Source of the DNA: Micrococcales bacterium KH10
GTDB taxonomy: Bacteria; Actinomycetota; Actinomycetes; Actinomycetales; Cellulomonadaceae
Direction of reading: 5' to 3'
Assembly: GCA_900188465.1 (NCBI GenBank)
Contig: FZPE01000004.1
Span: forward strand, 1-64,000
Length of the DNA stretch: 64,000 nucleotides
The notes beneath the pieces were generated by a model that was given only the letters and a program-made list of their open reading frames with translations, had not been told where the DNA came from and did no database searches. Shown here piece by piece: positions 1 through 12,023 of the stretch; positions within the stretch are counted from its first letter, which is position 1, and each line of letters starts with the position of its first letter. The position numbers and the translations under genes are program-made.

Positions 1-990
1 ATCGTGCGCGACGCCACTGCTATCAAAGAGTACGCGGCGGTCACTGATTGGCCGATCGTGCTGTGCCCACGCACGGCTGACCTTGAGATTGTCACGGCGT
101 CAAGTGTTCGCGCGGTGTTCTACCTCAACCAGGTCGCCCGCAACACGGACATGGTCGCTTGGCGCGGGCCGCGTCACATCTACCTGGGGCACGGCGACTC
201 GAACAAAATGCTCTCGTCGCATCCGGCGCACGCGATGTACGACGAGATCTGGGTGGCTGGTCGCCATTCCATCGACCGTTACCGCGATGCCGGGGTGGTC
301 ATCGAGCCGAGCAAGTTCGTGATCATCGGGCGGCCTCAATTGGCAGTACTAGGCGACTCGACCGGCAGTGTTGCTGGACGAAACCTTAAGGCCGGGCCGT
401 CTGCAAGTCGGCCTATTGCGCTGTATGCGCCGACCTGGCACGGCTACAATTCGATGACACAGCTAAGCTCGTTAGCGCGCGGTCCGCAGATCGTCGACGA
501 GTTAACTGTAGCCGGATTCGATGTGATTTTCCGGCCACACCCGATGAGTGCGCTGACGCGTGCGGGCCGGGCACAGATCGCCGCGATTCGTTCGCGTCTG
601 CAGACAACGACGCCACAGCCGAAGACTTTTGCGGAGGCTGCCGCCGAAGCCGACCTGCTGGTTGCTGATCCGTCGAGTGTGATTGTGGACTTCCTTGCGA
701 CAGGACGCCCTGTGATCGCGATCTTGCCGTCTAAGTCAGCGTCGTCTGGTCCAATGGGCGTTAACGATTCGGCTGATAGTGCCGTTTTGGGGCTCGATGC
801 ACGAGTGCTTCCTGCTTTGTATCAGGTGGACTCGTCTTTGCAGAACCTGTCGGAAGTGATTGCAGATGCAGCGGGCGCCGATTCGTTACGTTTGACACGT
901 TTGAAGGTTCGCGACGAACTGTTTGCTGATGCCCCCGAAGTTGGTTGGACTAAGCACTGGGACGAGCAACTCACTCGAGTTTTGGCTTAA
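1..990 (+). CDS. CDP-glycerol glycerophosphotransferase-like protein, 5' end cut
   Basis: The reading frame is open from the first base, so the gene probably begins upstream of the window; a GTG at 4 is only the first in-frame start codon. About 328 residues remain. The segments YAPTWHGY, VIFRPHP and ADLLVADPSSVIVDFL are the C-terminal GT-B signature of the TagF/TagB family, which adds glycerol phosphate to a lipid-linked or wall polymer at the inner face of the membrane. The likely role is therefore wall or capsular polymer synthesis. Family is fairly secure; the exact donor and acceptor cannot be read from this fragment. Confidence 0.75.
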   Translation: MVRDATAIKEYAAVTDWPIVLCPRTADLEIVTASSVRAVFYLNQVARNTDMVAWRGPRHIYLGHGDSNKMLSSHPAHAMYDEIWVAGRHSIDRYRDAGVVIEPSKFVIIGRPQLAVLGDSTGSVAGRNLKAGPSASRPIALYAPTWHGYNSMTQLSSLARGPQIVDELTVAGFDVIFRPHPMSALTRAGRAQIAAIRSRLQTTTPQPKTFAEAAAEADLLVADPSSVIVDFLATGRPVIAILPSKSASSGPMGVNDSADSAVLGLDARVLPALYQVDSSLQNLSEVIADAAGADSLRLTRLKVRDELFADAPEVGWTKHWDEQLTRVLA

Positions 991-1042
991 ATTTTCCTTC
1001 TGAGTATCGGCGACATTTAGTGGCAGGTCGCTGGTTCACAAA

Positions 1043-1087
1043 AAGACGCTGCCGGGATCTGCATCATGCAGATCCCGGCAGCGTCTT
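1043..1087 (-). terminator. Strong intrinsic terminator of the anchored adhesin gene
   Basis: A perfect 21-bp stem with a 3-nt loop. Read on the minus strand it is followed by TTTTTGTG, and it lies about 50 nt past the stop codon of the minus-strand adhesin gene. It could also serve the convergent glycosyltransferase, but the T-run is on the minus strand. Confidence 0.85.
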
Positions 1088-1137
1088 GATCACAAAGCAG
1101 CGAACTAGTTGCAGCCTATTGCTTGTTCACTATTTCG

Positions 1138-3501
1138 TCAGCGACCAGACTGTGCGAGTCGGCGGCGGGTTACGAGCAGTACGCCACCGGCGGATAGCAG
1201 CAGCAGGCCGGCCAAGGTAATCGTTGTGACGGTTGATGCACCGGTCTTGGCCAACTCATCATCCTCGGGGCCGTTTGTTACTTCGTCACCTGAGTTGTCG
1301 ACCTTTGAATCGTCATCGGTATCGTCGATAGCTTTTTCGGTCTTCTTGTAGGTGTTCACTGCGGAAACCTTGACAGTTTCGCCTGCTTCGATGGTGAGAG
1401 TTTGTGCAGAGAACTCCACCGCCGTGAAGGTGTGTCCGGCAATCTCAGGCACGTCTACCTCATCGAATGTGACTTCGGTTCCCGCAGGCAGATCATGCGG
1501 CCCAGCCACTAGTGAACCGTCGACAGGGAGTTTGAACTCTCGAACGTTCTCGGTGCCGTCGATGGACCAGGTCGCGGTCACTGTGAACACAGTGTCCTCA
1601 GGGAAATCAGCAGCTGTGACACCTTTGAGTGTCTTAGCGAGGTCAAATCCACCCTCACTCACCTTTTGAGTCTTGTAGGTGTTGGTGACGGACCAGGCGA
1701 TGTTGTTGTTGTCGCCTTGGTAGATGGTGATGGTTTCGGCTGATGGTTCATTGGATACGTAGGTGTATCCGTCGGGGGTGGTTGGTAGGTCGCCTTCTGT
1801 CAGGGTGACGGTGGTTCCTTCGGGCAGTGTGATGCCGGAGGGGACGACGGTGCCGTCTGCTGGGAGGTCGAATGTTTTGGTTCCGCCGTCCCAGGTGGCG
1901 GTGACGGGGAAGGTTGTTCCGGCGGGGAAGTTGGTTGCGTCGATTCCGGACAGGATCTTACGCAAGTTGAACGTTCCCTCCTTGGTGGGTGTCACGTCTT
2001 TTTCGTAGGTGTTGGTGACGGACCAGGCGATGTTGTTGTTGTCGCCTTGGTAGATGGTGATGGTTTCGGCTGATGGTTCATTGGATACGTAGGTGTATCC
2101 GTCGGGGGTGGTTGGTAGGTCGCCTTCTGTCAGGGTGACGGTGGTTCCTTCGGGCAGTGTGATGCCGGAGGGGACGACGGTGCCGTCTGCTGGGAGGTCG
2201 AATGTTTTGGTTCCGCCGTCCCAGGTGGCGGTGACGGGGAAGGTTGTTCCGGCGGGGAAGTTGGTTGCGTCGATTCCGGACAGGATCTTACGCAGGTTGA
2301 ACGTTCCCTCGTTTGGCTCGGATGGCTGATCGCCGCATTCGAAGCGTCCCTTGAATACGTTAGTGTGAATTTCTTTTCCACCCTGTAAAGCAGTCACGCT
2401 CTGGGCGATGATCTGTCCCTCGAATTCACGCCCGCCATCTGACTCTGCAGGGAAGATGACGTGAGCACTCGGTGCATATACGGAACCACGTACTGGCTCA
2501 TTTGCGGTCGTGAGTTCGACGTCGCCCGTTAGCGCGCTCAGGTCAAAAAGGATGTGGCTGATGCCTTCTTTATCTGCGCTGTCTTTACCAGCGAAGGAGT
2601 ACGAGGGTAGGTTCACTCGACCGTTGACCACATCGCCAGCACTGACGGTGATTACCAGGAAAGAAGTCTCGGAGTAGTTCGCGAGCTTGTACTTATCGAT
2701 TCCATCGAATGCTGAGAGTGGAAGTTTGCTAGGTCCGTCGGAGCTGAGCGTGATGGTCTGATCGTTACTTGCTGGGGCCTCTACTGGCTGCCAGTTACTG
2801 AACGATTGCAGTACTGTCTGCCCGTTATCGTCAGGGAAGTAAGACAGCACATCGCCATTCGTGCCCCAACTGCTCTGAGCATCTGCAAGGTTAGTCCACG
2901 GTTGAACGAACGATTCGATTTGAGGACTCATGTTGTTGCCGTCCGCAGGGAAAAACGTTGTGCCTGATCCACCGAACATTTGGCCGAATGTGTAGTCAGC
3001 GGGGGTGGTCTGATCTGCGATTTTGGCGCCAGCCTCAGCGTCACTGCCTACCGCGCCTTGCGCTTTGACCTGGACAACCTTGTTGTTCGACTTGAACTTC
3101 TGTATCAGCACACGGTTTGGTTGCCCATCGATTGTTGGCACTGAATAGTCGGCATTTCCTCCGACTCCGCCATGCATGATGGGGTACTGCTGACTTTGGT
3201 TGCCGCGAGGGTCTCCGAAGGTGGCGGTGCCACCTACAGCAATGGTCCCCTCGGTTTCGCTGTTTGCGAATACTGCGTTCTCGCGAGCAAAAACTGTGTA
3301 GCCATTCTCGGAGCCGTTGGGTGTTGCAGCGGCCATAGGGTTAACGCCGCAACCAGTTGATGAAGATGAAGCGGCAGTGGCGGTGGTGGCAGGTGTGGCA
3401 ACGAGCCCTGTGAGGGAAACGGCCAATGCGGCAGCAATTGCTAGGAATCGTCGGGCACCACCTTTTCTGTGCGACGATGTAAGGCGTTTCTGCTCGACCA
3501 T
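1138..3501 (-). CDS. LPXTG-type wall-anchored choice-of-anchor A protein with DUF5979 repeats
   Basis: Secreted, wall-anchored adhesin of about 787 residues. It starts at the ATG preceded by GAGGAG; an in-frame ATG 15 codons upstream has no ribosome binding site. A basic signal peptide (FLAIAAALAVSL core) is followed by a choice-of-anchor A domain (roughly residues 45-390), then three DUF5979 modules (about 397-725). The first two are almost identical and the third is diverged. An acidic linker, the sortase signal LAKTG (about residue 750), a hydrophobic segment and an Arg-rich tail end the protein. The layout is that of a surface protein linked to peptidoglycan by a housekeeping sortase encoded elsewhere. 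Ligand unknown. It stands alone on its strand. Confidence 0.85.
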   Translation of the reverse strand: MVEQKRLTSSHRKGGARRFLAIAAALAVSLTGLVATPATTATAASSSSTGCGVNPMAAATPNGSENGYTVFARENAVFANSETEGTIAVGGTATFGDPRGNQSQQYPIMHGGVGGNADYSVPTIDGQPNRVLIQKFKSNNKVVQVKAQGAVGSDAEAGAKIADQTTPADYTFGQMFGGSGTTFFPADGNNMSPQIESFVQPWTNLADAQSSWGTNGDVLSYFPDDNGQTVLQSFSNWQPVEAPASNDQTITLSSDGPSKLPLSAFDGIDKYKLANYSETSFLVITVSAGDVVNGRVNLPSYSFAGKDSADKEGISHILFDLSALTGDVELTTANEPVRGSVYAPSAHVIFPAESDGGREFEGQIIAQSVTALQGGKEIHTNVFKGRFECGDQPSEPNEGTFNLRKILSGIDATNFPAGTTFPVTATWDGGTKTFDLPADGTVVPSGITLPEGTTVTLTEGDLPTTPDGYTYVSNEPSAETITIYQGDNNNIAWSVTNTYEKDVTPTKEGTFNLRKILSGIDATNFPAGTTFPVTATWDGGTKTFDLPADGTVVPSGITLPEGTTVTLTEGDLPTTPDGYTYVSNEPSAETITIYQGDNNNIAWSVTNTYKTQKVSEGGFDLAKTLKGVTAADFPEDTVFTVTATWSIDGTENVREFKLPVDGSLVAGPHDLPAGTEVTFDEVDVPEIAGHTFTAVEFSAQTLTIEAGETVKVSAVNTYKKTEKAIDDTDDDSKVDNSGDEVTNGPEDDELAKTGASTVTTITLAGLLLLSAGGVLLVTRRRLAQSGR
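1674..1980. repeat. Direct repeat, copy 1 (codes for DUF5979 module 2)
   Basis: About 307 bp that recurs at 2004-2310, offset exactly 330 bp (110 codons). By eye only one base differs (cgcaa versus cgcag). A recent in-frame tandem duplication inside the adhesin gene. Confidence 0.9.
2004..2310. repeat. Direct repeat, copy 2 (codes for DUF5979 module 1)
   Basis: Partner of the repeat at 1674-1980, nearly identical at the DNA level and in the same frame. The two copies could recombine to lose or gain one 110-residue module. Confidence 0.9.
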
Positions 3502-3549
3502 GATGATTCTTCTCCTCGTTCTCTTATCCCCCGAATTGGGGCGCACAAA

Positions 3550-3589
3550 AAGCGTCTACAGCGAAGTAACTACTTCGCTGTAGACGCTT
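3550..3589 (-). promoter_or_regulatory. Terminator-like hairpin in the adhesin leader
   Basis: A perfect 19-bp inverted repeat with a 2-nt loop. On the minus strand it is followed by TTTTTGTG, the same ending as the gene's real terminator at 1043-1087. It lies 48 nt upstream of the adhesin start codon, and no minus-strand gene lies upstream that would need a terminator. A smaller inverted repeat (3596-3611, 6-bp arms) precedes it, and both are led by the same nonamer agcgtctac. A transcription attenuator is the simplest reading; an insulator against read-through from the IS element is the alternative. Confidence 0.55.
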
Positions 3590-3659
3590 GTTTAAGTAAA
3601 CTGTAGTTTACGTAGACGCTAGTTTCAATTGAGTGTCACTCCCCCCTGGGTTGAGCGGG

Positions 3660-4943
3660 CTATCGGCAATAAAGGGTGGATGGAAACCTGATCTAGCCAC
3701 GTGATTCCAAGGGAAAACTGGGGTCATTAATGTCGGCAACGATTAGTTGTGACAGACACCACTCACCCCACCATTTGCGTGGTATGCGAGATCAAGCTCG
3801 TGAAGAACGGCCGGAACACGGCAGGCAATCAGCGTTGGAAGTGCCCCTCGTGCGGCGCTTCATCGGTTCGTAAGCGCGCTGACCGCAGCAGACTCTTCAC
3901 ACTGCATCGGTTCCTCAACTGGCTCCTCGGGAAACACTCGCAAGCCGAAACCGAATCAGGTGGAACCGGCCGATCATTCAGGCACCAGATCCGCTGGTGC
4001 TGGCACCTCCGCCCCAAGGTCCCCGTCACCGGTGTCGTGCATGACGTGGTCGAGATCGACGGGTTCAACCTCCGAACCGGCTGGTGCATCCTCGCCGCCC
4101 GAGCAAACGGGAAAGTCGTCGCCGCACAGTGGTGCGCCCGAGAGTCCCAAGCGGCATGGGGTGAACTGTTCAAGCGGCTCCCGGAACCGGCCGTGGTGGT
4201 GTGCGATGGCGGCCCCGGCATGCACGCCGCGTTGAAAGAGCATTGGCCCAAAGCGCGCGTGCAACGCTGCCTCGTGCACCTGCAACGCAACATCCGAAAT
4301 ACGTCACTACCAGGTCGAGAACGCCTGCTGGTAAAGCGTTGTGGGGCCTCGCTGTGAAACTTACCCGCGTGAAAACCGCTGATGACGCGGCCGCCTGGTC
4401 GAAGCTGCTCATCGAGTGGGAATCCGCGTTCCTGCACCTCACGAAAGAGCGCAGCTATCGCAAGACCACGGCCGAGGTGCCCTCCTGGGTGCGGGCGACG
4501 CAGCAATGGTGGTACACCCATCAACGGCTCCGTTCCGGCTATCAAGTACTCCGCCGGGTCATCGACCGAGGGCACCTCTTCACCTTCCTCGACCAGAAAC
4601 TTCAACACCTCAAGGTGCCCTCAACGACGAACGGTATCGAGGGCGGCACGAACTCGCCCATGCGGCTCCTGCTGCTCCACCATCGCGGCATGACCGAGGA
4701 ACACCAACGCCGCCTCATCGAGTGGTGGTTGTACATGCACACCGAGCACCCTGACCCTGCCAGAGTGCTCGCTGAGCATCAGGCTCGACCCATGAAGCAG
4801 GCACGCCCGACACTCAACGAACCCGACCCCGGCCCAGCGCTCTATGACACCGGTCTCGACGCTGGTGAAGGACTCTGGCTACGCAGCGGCTGGGCAGGAC
4901 GAAGCTGACACGCCCAACGCCATCCACCCTTTATTGCCGATAG
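3660..4943 (+). mobile_element. IS1249-like insertion sequence (IS256 family)
   Basis: About 1.28 kb bounded by perfect 24-bp inverted repeats at 3660-3683 and 4920-4943, with a core of tatcggcaataaagg. It carries one transposase gene, now frameshifted. No 8-9 bp target duplication is seen (left flank tgagcggg, right flank gccgcaat). This fits a later rearrangement, since the right flank is a truncated IS3-family transposase whose left part is missing. Confidence 0.85.
3749..4908 (+). pseudogene. IS1249-family transposase, frameshifted
   Basis: The N-terminal part (GTG at 3749) has two CxxC zinc-ribbon motifs (CVVC and CPSC), then VEIDGF and VVCDGGPGM, which hold the first two catalytic aspartates of the DDE transposase fold. 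The frame breaks near 4297-4300 within LQRNIR. The remainder is in another frame and resumes with YVTTRSRTPAGKAL through NGIEGGTNSPMR, which holds the catalytic glutamate. Restoring one A in the AAA run at 4297-4299 would rejoin the two parts. The site is not a classical slippery heptamer, so a disabling one-base deletion is more likely than programmed frameshifting. Confidence 0.8.
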
Positions 4944-5238
4944 GCCGCAATTTCGCAGCAGGAAACTGCGCCGTGAACTCGCGGCGCTTAGGCTCGTCGG
5001 ACCAATGGGCAGGGTCGCGTCCTGCGGCGACAACGCCGCGATGGAAACCTTCTTCAGCCTGCTGCAGAAGAACGTCCTGAACCGGCGCTCCTGGACCACC
5101 CGCGAGGAACTACGCATCGCCATCGTGACCTGGATCGAGCGGACCTAACACAGGCGACGTCGACAGGTCCGCCTGGGCCGTTTGACGCCCATCGAGTTCG
5201 AGACCATCATGAACAACGACCTGGCCCTCGCGGCCTAA
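4944..5238 (+). pseudogene. IS3-family transposase, C-terminal remnant
   Basis: Frame 1 reads from the IS1249-like right end with GDNAAMETFFSLLQKNVLNR and TREELRIAIVTWIERT, the end of an IS3-family (IS150-like) integrase domain including the last catalytic glutamate. An in-frame TAA at 5146 replaces the usual tyrosine codon. The frame then continues with RQVRLGRLTPIEFETI to a second TAA at 5236. The following bases to about 5270 (tgtcacc..tgcaccagaccc) resemble the terminal repeat of such elements. The N-terminal two thirds are missing. Inactive. Confidence 0.8.
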
Positions 5239-5270
5239 CCAAAACTGTCACCCATTCCTGCACCAGACCC

Positions 5271-5713
5271 TTACCAGTCTTGCGGATTCTGATCGAGGGA
5301 CGCAGCAACCGCGATGATCTCATCGAGGGCTCTGCTCGTTTATCCCTGGATTCCTTCACGCACACCTTCTTTTGCTTCGCGGTATCTCAACGTGAGCGGT
5401 CATCTACAACTTGCTTGGCACACTTCGGATCGTGCCCACATTTTGCGAGTGTTCTTAATCTGAGCAAAGTCTGCTACTGGTCAGTAGTGCAAAGTCTGCG
5501 TATACTATTGCGGTTGCCTAGGCGAGGGACGAGCGACGGGCCTGCGGCCCGCCAGTTCTGCAGCAGATTCGATCCAGCATCGACCAGCCAGAACCAGTCC
5601 GTAATCGACAGGGCGTCGGCATGCATCTGCCCGTCACCTGTCCCGCGCTTAGGCGACTTGCCGACGTTTCCCACTGGCGTTCGGCCCGATCCATTTCCAC
5701 GGAGTTATGACCT
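5271..5713. other. Gene-free stretch with the rplY promoter
   Basis: A 443-bp gap between IS debris and rplY. An open frame from 5280 runs through it but matches nothing recognisable and ends inside rplY. The only clear signal is the promoter at 5478-5506. Confidence 0.5.
5478..5506 (+). promoter_or_regulatory. Probable sigma-A promoter of rplY-pth-mfd
   Basis: TGGTCA (5478-5483), a 17-bp spacer, then TATACT (5501-5506). This gives a leader of roughly 200 nt before rplY. Confidence 0.5.
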
Positions 5714-6310
5714 ATGTCTTCCATCAAGTTGACGTCGCAGCCACGCAACGAGTTCGGTAAGGGCGCAGCCCGCCGCCTGCGTCGCGCCCAACTGACCCCA
5801 GCAGTTCTTTACGGCCACGGCTCAGACCCGATCCACATCGCGCTGCCGGCCCACGACACCTTCATGGCCCTCAAGCACTCGAACGCCCTGTTCGAGATCG
5901 AACTCGAGAGCGGCACCGAGCTGGCCATCGCTAAAGAGGTTCAGCGCGACCCGATCCGCGACGTAGTCGAACACGTCGACTTCCTGATCGTCAAGCGTGG
6001 CGAGAAGGTCCACGTCGATGTTGAGATCATCGTTGTCGGTGAGAGCGCACCAGGCACCATGCACCTTGTCGAGGAGCAGACCCTGAGCGTCGAGGCGGAA
6101 GCCACCAACCTGCCCACTTCGCTCGAGGTGGACATCACCGGTCGCGAAGCTGGACAGCACGTCTTCGCCGGCGACGTCATCCTGCCTGAGGGCGCCCTGA
6201 TGCTCACCCCGGCCGACCGCGACGTCATCACGATCGTCGACCAGAACAAGGCCGCCAGCGAGACTGCGGACGAGGCCGAAGAGACCGCCGAAGAGTCCAC
6301 TGAAGGCTGA
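5714..6310 (+). CDS. rplY: Ribosomal protein bL25 (Ctc form)
   Basis: Binds 5S rRNA in the large ribosomal subunit. The 198-residue length marks the two-domain Ctc/TL5 form: an N-terminal beta-barrel with EFGKGAARRLRR and YGHG followed by the TL5 beta domain, then an acidic Glu-rich tail. The ATG has acggag about 9 nt upstream. It is followed by pth and mfd, the usual actinobacterial neighbourhood. Confidence 0.95.
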   Translation: MSSIKLTSQPRNEFGKGAARRLRRAQLTPAVLYGHGSDPIHIALPAHDTFMALKHSNALFEIELESGTELAIAKEVQRDPIRDVVEHVDFLIVKRGEKVHVDVEIIVVGESAPGTMHLVEEQTLSVEAEATNLPTSLEVDITGREAGQHVFAGDVILPEGALMLTPADRDVITIVDQNKAASETADEAEETAEESTEG

Positions 6311-6322
6311 TAAGTCAACACC

Positions 6323-6369
6323 TAACCGCCCTTCGCCGGTGTCATCACCGAACTGGCGAAGGGCGGTTA
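6323..6369 (+). terminator. Hairpin between rplY and pth
   Basis: 15-bp perfect arms (taaccgcccttcgcc and its complement) around a 17-nt loop, just after the rplY stop. There is no T-run, so it may be a weak terminator or an RNA-processing site that lowers pth-mfd relative to rplY. Confidence 0.55.
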
Positions 6370-6400
6370 GTCATCCCACGGCCCAGAGGTAAGGAGAACC

Positions 6401-6999
6401 ATGTCGAACCGTCCCTGGCTGATCGTCGGCCTCGGCAATCCTGGGCCGAAGTACTCGGGCAACCGTCACAACGTCGGCCACATGGTGCTCGACGTTCTTG
6501 CTGGACGAGGTAATGCCAGTTTTGCCAGGCACCGTACTAACGCCCACATCGCCCAGGTGCGATTGGGGATGCTCCCCGGCGGCGTGCCAGGACCACAGGC
6601 GATCCTCGCCCGCCCGGACACCTACATGAACACTTCTGGCGGCCCGGTTGCCGGCCTGCTGAAGTACTTCGACCTGACAGCAGACAACCTCATCGTCATC
6701 CATGATGAACTCGACATCCCGTTCGACTCCATCCGGATCAAACGCGGCGGCGGAGAAGGTGGACACAACGGGCTGCGCGATATCTCCAAGGCGATCGGAA
6801 CCAAAGATTACCTGCGCGTGCGTATCGGAGTCGGCCGCCCGCCGGGACGAATGCAGGCAGCAGACTGGGTGCTGAAGGATTTCGGCACCGCTGAACGAGC
6901 CGACCTGCCGATCCTGCTTGAAGAAGCCGCCGATGCCGTAGAAATGGTCATCACCGAAGGCATGCTCGCCGCACAACAAAAATTCCACTCCAAGGACTC

Positions 7000-7003
<4 letters not shown>
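6401..7003 (+). CDS. pth: Peptidyl-tRNA hydrolase
   Basis: Releases peptides from peptidyl-tRNAs that drop off the ribosome. 200 residues, the normal size. GLGNPGPKY at the start, catalytic His23 (RHNVGH), Asn77 (MNTSG), Asp102 (HDELD) and Asn123 (GHNGLRD) are all present. The ATG is preceded by AAGGAG. Its TGA overlaps the mfd ATG by 4 nt (ATGA), so the two are translationally coupled. Confidence 0.97.
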
Positions 7004-10578
<3,575 letters not shown>

Positions 10579-10611
10579 CCACTCGCGGCCTACCGGGACG
10601 CACCACTGAGC

Positions 10612-10680
10612 GTGAACCGTCGCATAATTCGTGTCATTGCCTAGTATGCGAGCACGGTTCACGAATTTCGCGACGGTTTG
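10612..10680 (-). repeat. Stem-loop repeat, copy A
   Basis: 19-bp arms (10615-10633 and 10660-10678, two mismatches) around a 26-nt loop. The reverse complement of the loop contains ctcgcatactaggcaa, identical to copy C at 51220-51281. It lies in the opposite orientation to copies B and C. Confidence 0.8.
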
Positions 10681-10792
10681 CGGAATGACGGCGCGGGCGC
10701 GTGGAGTCCGTTTCGAATTTGAGACAGTTGTCCAGAATGTGGACGAGCCTGAAAGGTCCCACCTGTGGTCGGTAGTTTTTCTCTTGATTTCG

Positions 10793-10800
10793 AAACGTTT
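10793..10800. promoter_or_regulatory. Possible LacI-family operator
   Basis: The palindrome AAACGTTT with flanks tcg and tttc sits about 95 nt upstream of the binding-protein start. LacI-family regulators often bind such CG-centred palindromes. No regulator gene adjoins this operon. Tentative. Confidence 0.3.
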
Positions 10801-10894
10801 TTCACGCACCGCCTGTCCATATCGTGACCTCGCGCCGCTGTGCCTTTGTGTCATATCGGCGCCTTGATGAGTACCGCCCACTCGGAGGAACCTG

Positions 10895-12013
10895 ATGAAA
10901 ATCACTCGCACCCTCGCCGTCGCTGTCACAGCGACCGCACTGCTGTTCACAGCGGCATGCTCGTCAGAGCAGCCCACCACGGAAACGACCGCCCCGACCA
11001 ACAGCCAGCAGGACGACGGCAACGAGGTAGACACCACCGGTGTTGAAATCCCCGAAGCCGTCCAAGACCCGCTGAACGTGGCACTCGTGACTCGTATCAC
11101 CACAGGATCCTGGTACGAGACCTACGCGCGGGCCATCGAATCTGAGGTCGCAGCCCTCGGCGGATCACTCCAGATCTACGACTCCAACAACGACTTGGCC
11201 CGCATGGCCGACAACGTCAACACCGCGGTCAACTCGCAGGTCGATGTCCTGCTGATCAACAACGGCACCGCCGAGGCTCTCGACGCACCAGTGCAGTCAG
11301 CCCTTGACGCCGGCATCTCGGTCGTCACCTACGACTCTGACCTGACCCTCGACGGCATCGCCACCATTGACCAGGACGACACCGCCCTGGCAACGAACGG
11401 CCTGCAGGCCATCGCGGACGACTTCAACAACGAGGCCAACCTCGTCGTGCTCTCGGTGGCGGGCTACGCGCCGCTGGACCGTCGTCTTGCTGCCGTCGCA
11501 GACTTCCAAAGCGAGAACCCAGGTATCGTGACCGTCGCTGAAAGCGGCACGGTCTCCGGCAACTCAGCGCTTGAGACGCAGGCCCAGGTCGATGCGCTGC
11601 TCAAGCAGTACCCCGAAGAAGGGCAGATCACCGCTGTGTGGTCACACTGGAACGAGTTCACCCGTGGCGCATTCGAAGCCATCAAGCAAGCCGGTCGCGA
11701 CGACGTTGCGGTCTACTCCGTTGACCTAACCGACCAGGAGTTGCCTTACTTCTGGGACGAGGGCGTCAACTTCGTTGCCGCATCCGCCACCAACCCGGCA
11801 ACCATCGGCACCTCTCAGGTGCGTCTGGGCTATCAACTGGTTGCCGGTGAGGACGTTCCAAGCAACCTGCTGGTCAACCCTGTGCTGATCCGCAAGTCGG
11901 AACTGCCCGCAGAACCGATCACCTTCGATCAGCTTCCTGAGACTGTTCCAGCCTGGTCAGACGACACCGCCGAATGGCCACTGTGGTTGGACGCCATCAA
12001 GAACAAGGCATAA
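10895..12013 (+). CDS. Sugar ABC importer, RbsB-like binding lipoprotein
   Basis: Extracytoplasmic type I solute-binding lipoprotein of 372 residues. The signal peptide ends in a lipobox with Cys22 (FTAAC), followed by a Thr/Gln/Asp-rich linker and a periplasmic-binding-protein fold typical of the ribose/galactose group. The start has GGAGG close upstream. It leads an operon with an ATPase 10 nt downstream and a permease. The ligand is not predictable from sequence; the enzymes at the end of the operon suggest a polyol, sugar acid or similar oxidisable carbohydrate. Confidence 0.88.
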   Translation: MKITRTLAVAVTATALLFTAACSSEQPTTETTAPTNSQQDDGNEVDTTGVEIPEAVQDPLNVALVTRITTGSWYETYARAIESEVAALGGSLQIYDSNNDLARMADNVNTAVNSQVDVLLINNGTAEALDAPVQSALDAGISVVTYDSDLTLDGIATIDQDDTALATNGLQAIADDFNNEANLVVLSVAGYAPLDRRLAAVADFQSENPGIVTVAESGTVSGNSALETQAQVDALLKQYPEEGQITAVWSHWNEFTRGAFEAIKQAGRDDVAVYSVDLTDQELPYFWDEGVNFVAASATNPATIGTSQVRLGYQLVAGEDVPSNLLVNPVLIRKSELPAEPITFDQLPETVPAWSDDTAEWPLWLDAIKNKA

Positions 12014-12023
12014 GTGAACTGAA

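Larger units (their letters stand above)
10579..10894. other. Intergenic region with a stem-loop repeat and an operator-like site
   Basis: 316 bp between mfd and the importer operon. It holds a stem-loop repeat copy (10612-10680) and the palindrome aaacgttt at 10793-10800, inside a LacI-type operator-like context. No gene seen. Confidence 0.6.

Noticed and set aside
4291-4305. Programmed ribosomal frameshift in the transposase
   Set aside because: IS256-family transposases are normally single-frame and the site is not a slippery heptamer; a one-base deletion explains it better.
3652-4951. Target-site duplication around the IS1249-like element
   Set aside because: The 8 bases on each side (tgagcggg and gccgcaat) do not match.
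5280-5732. 150-codon open frame upstream of rplY
   Set aside because: No ribosome site or recognised domain; it runs through a promoter and into rplY.
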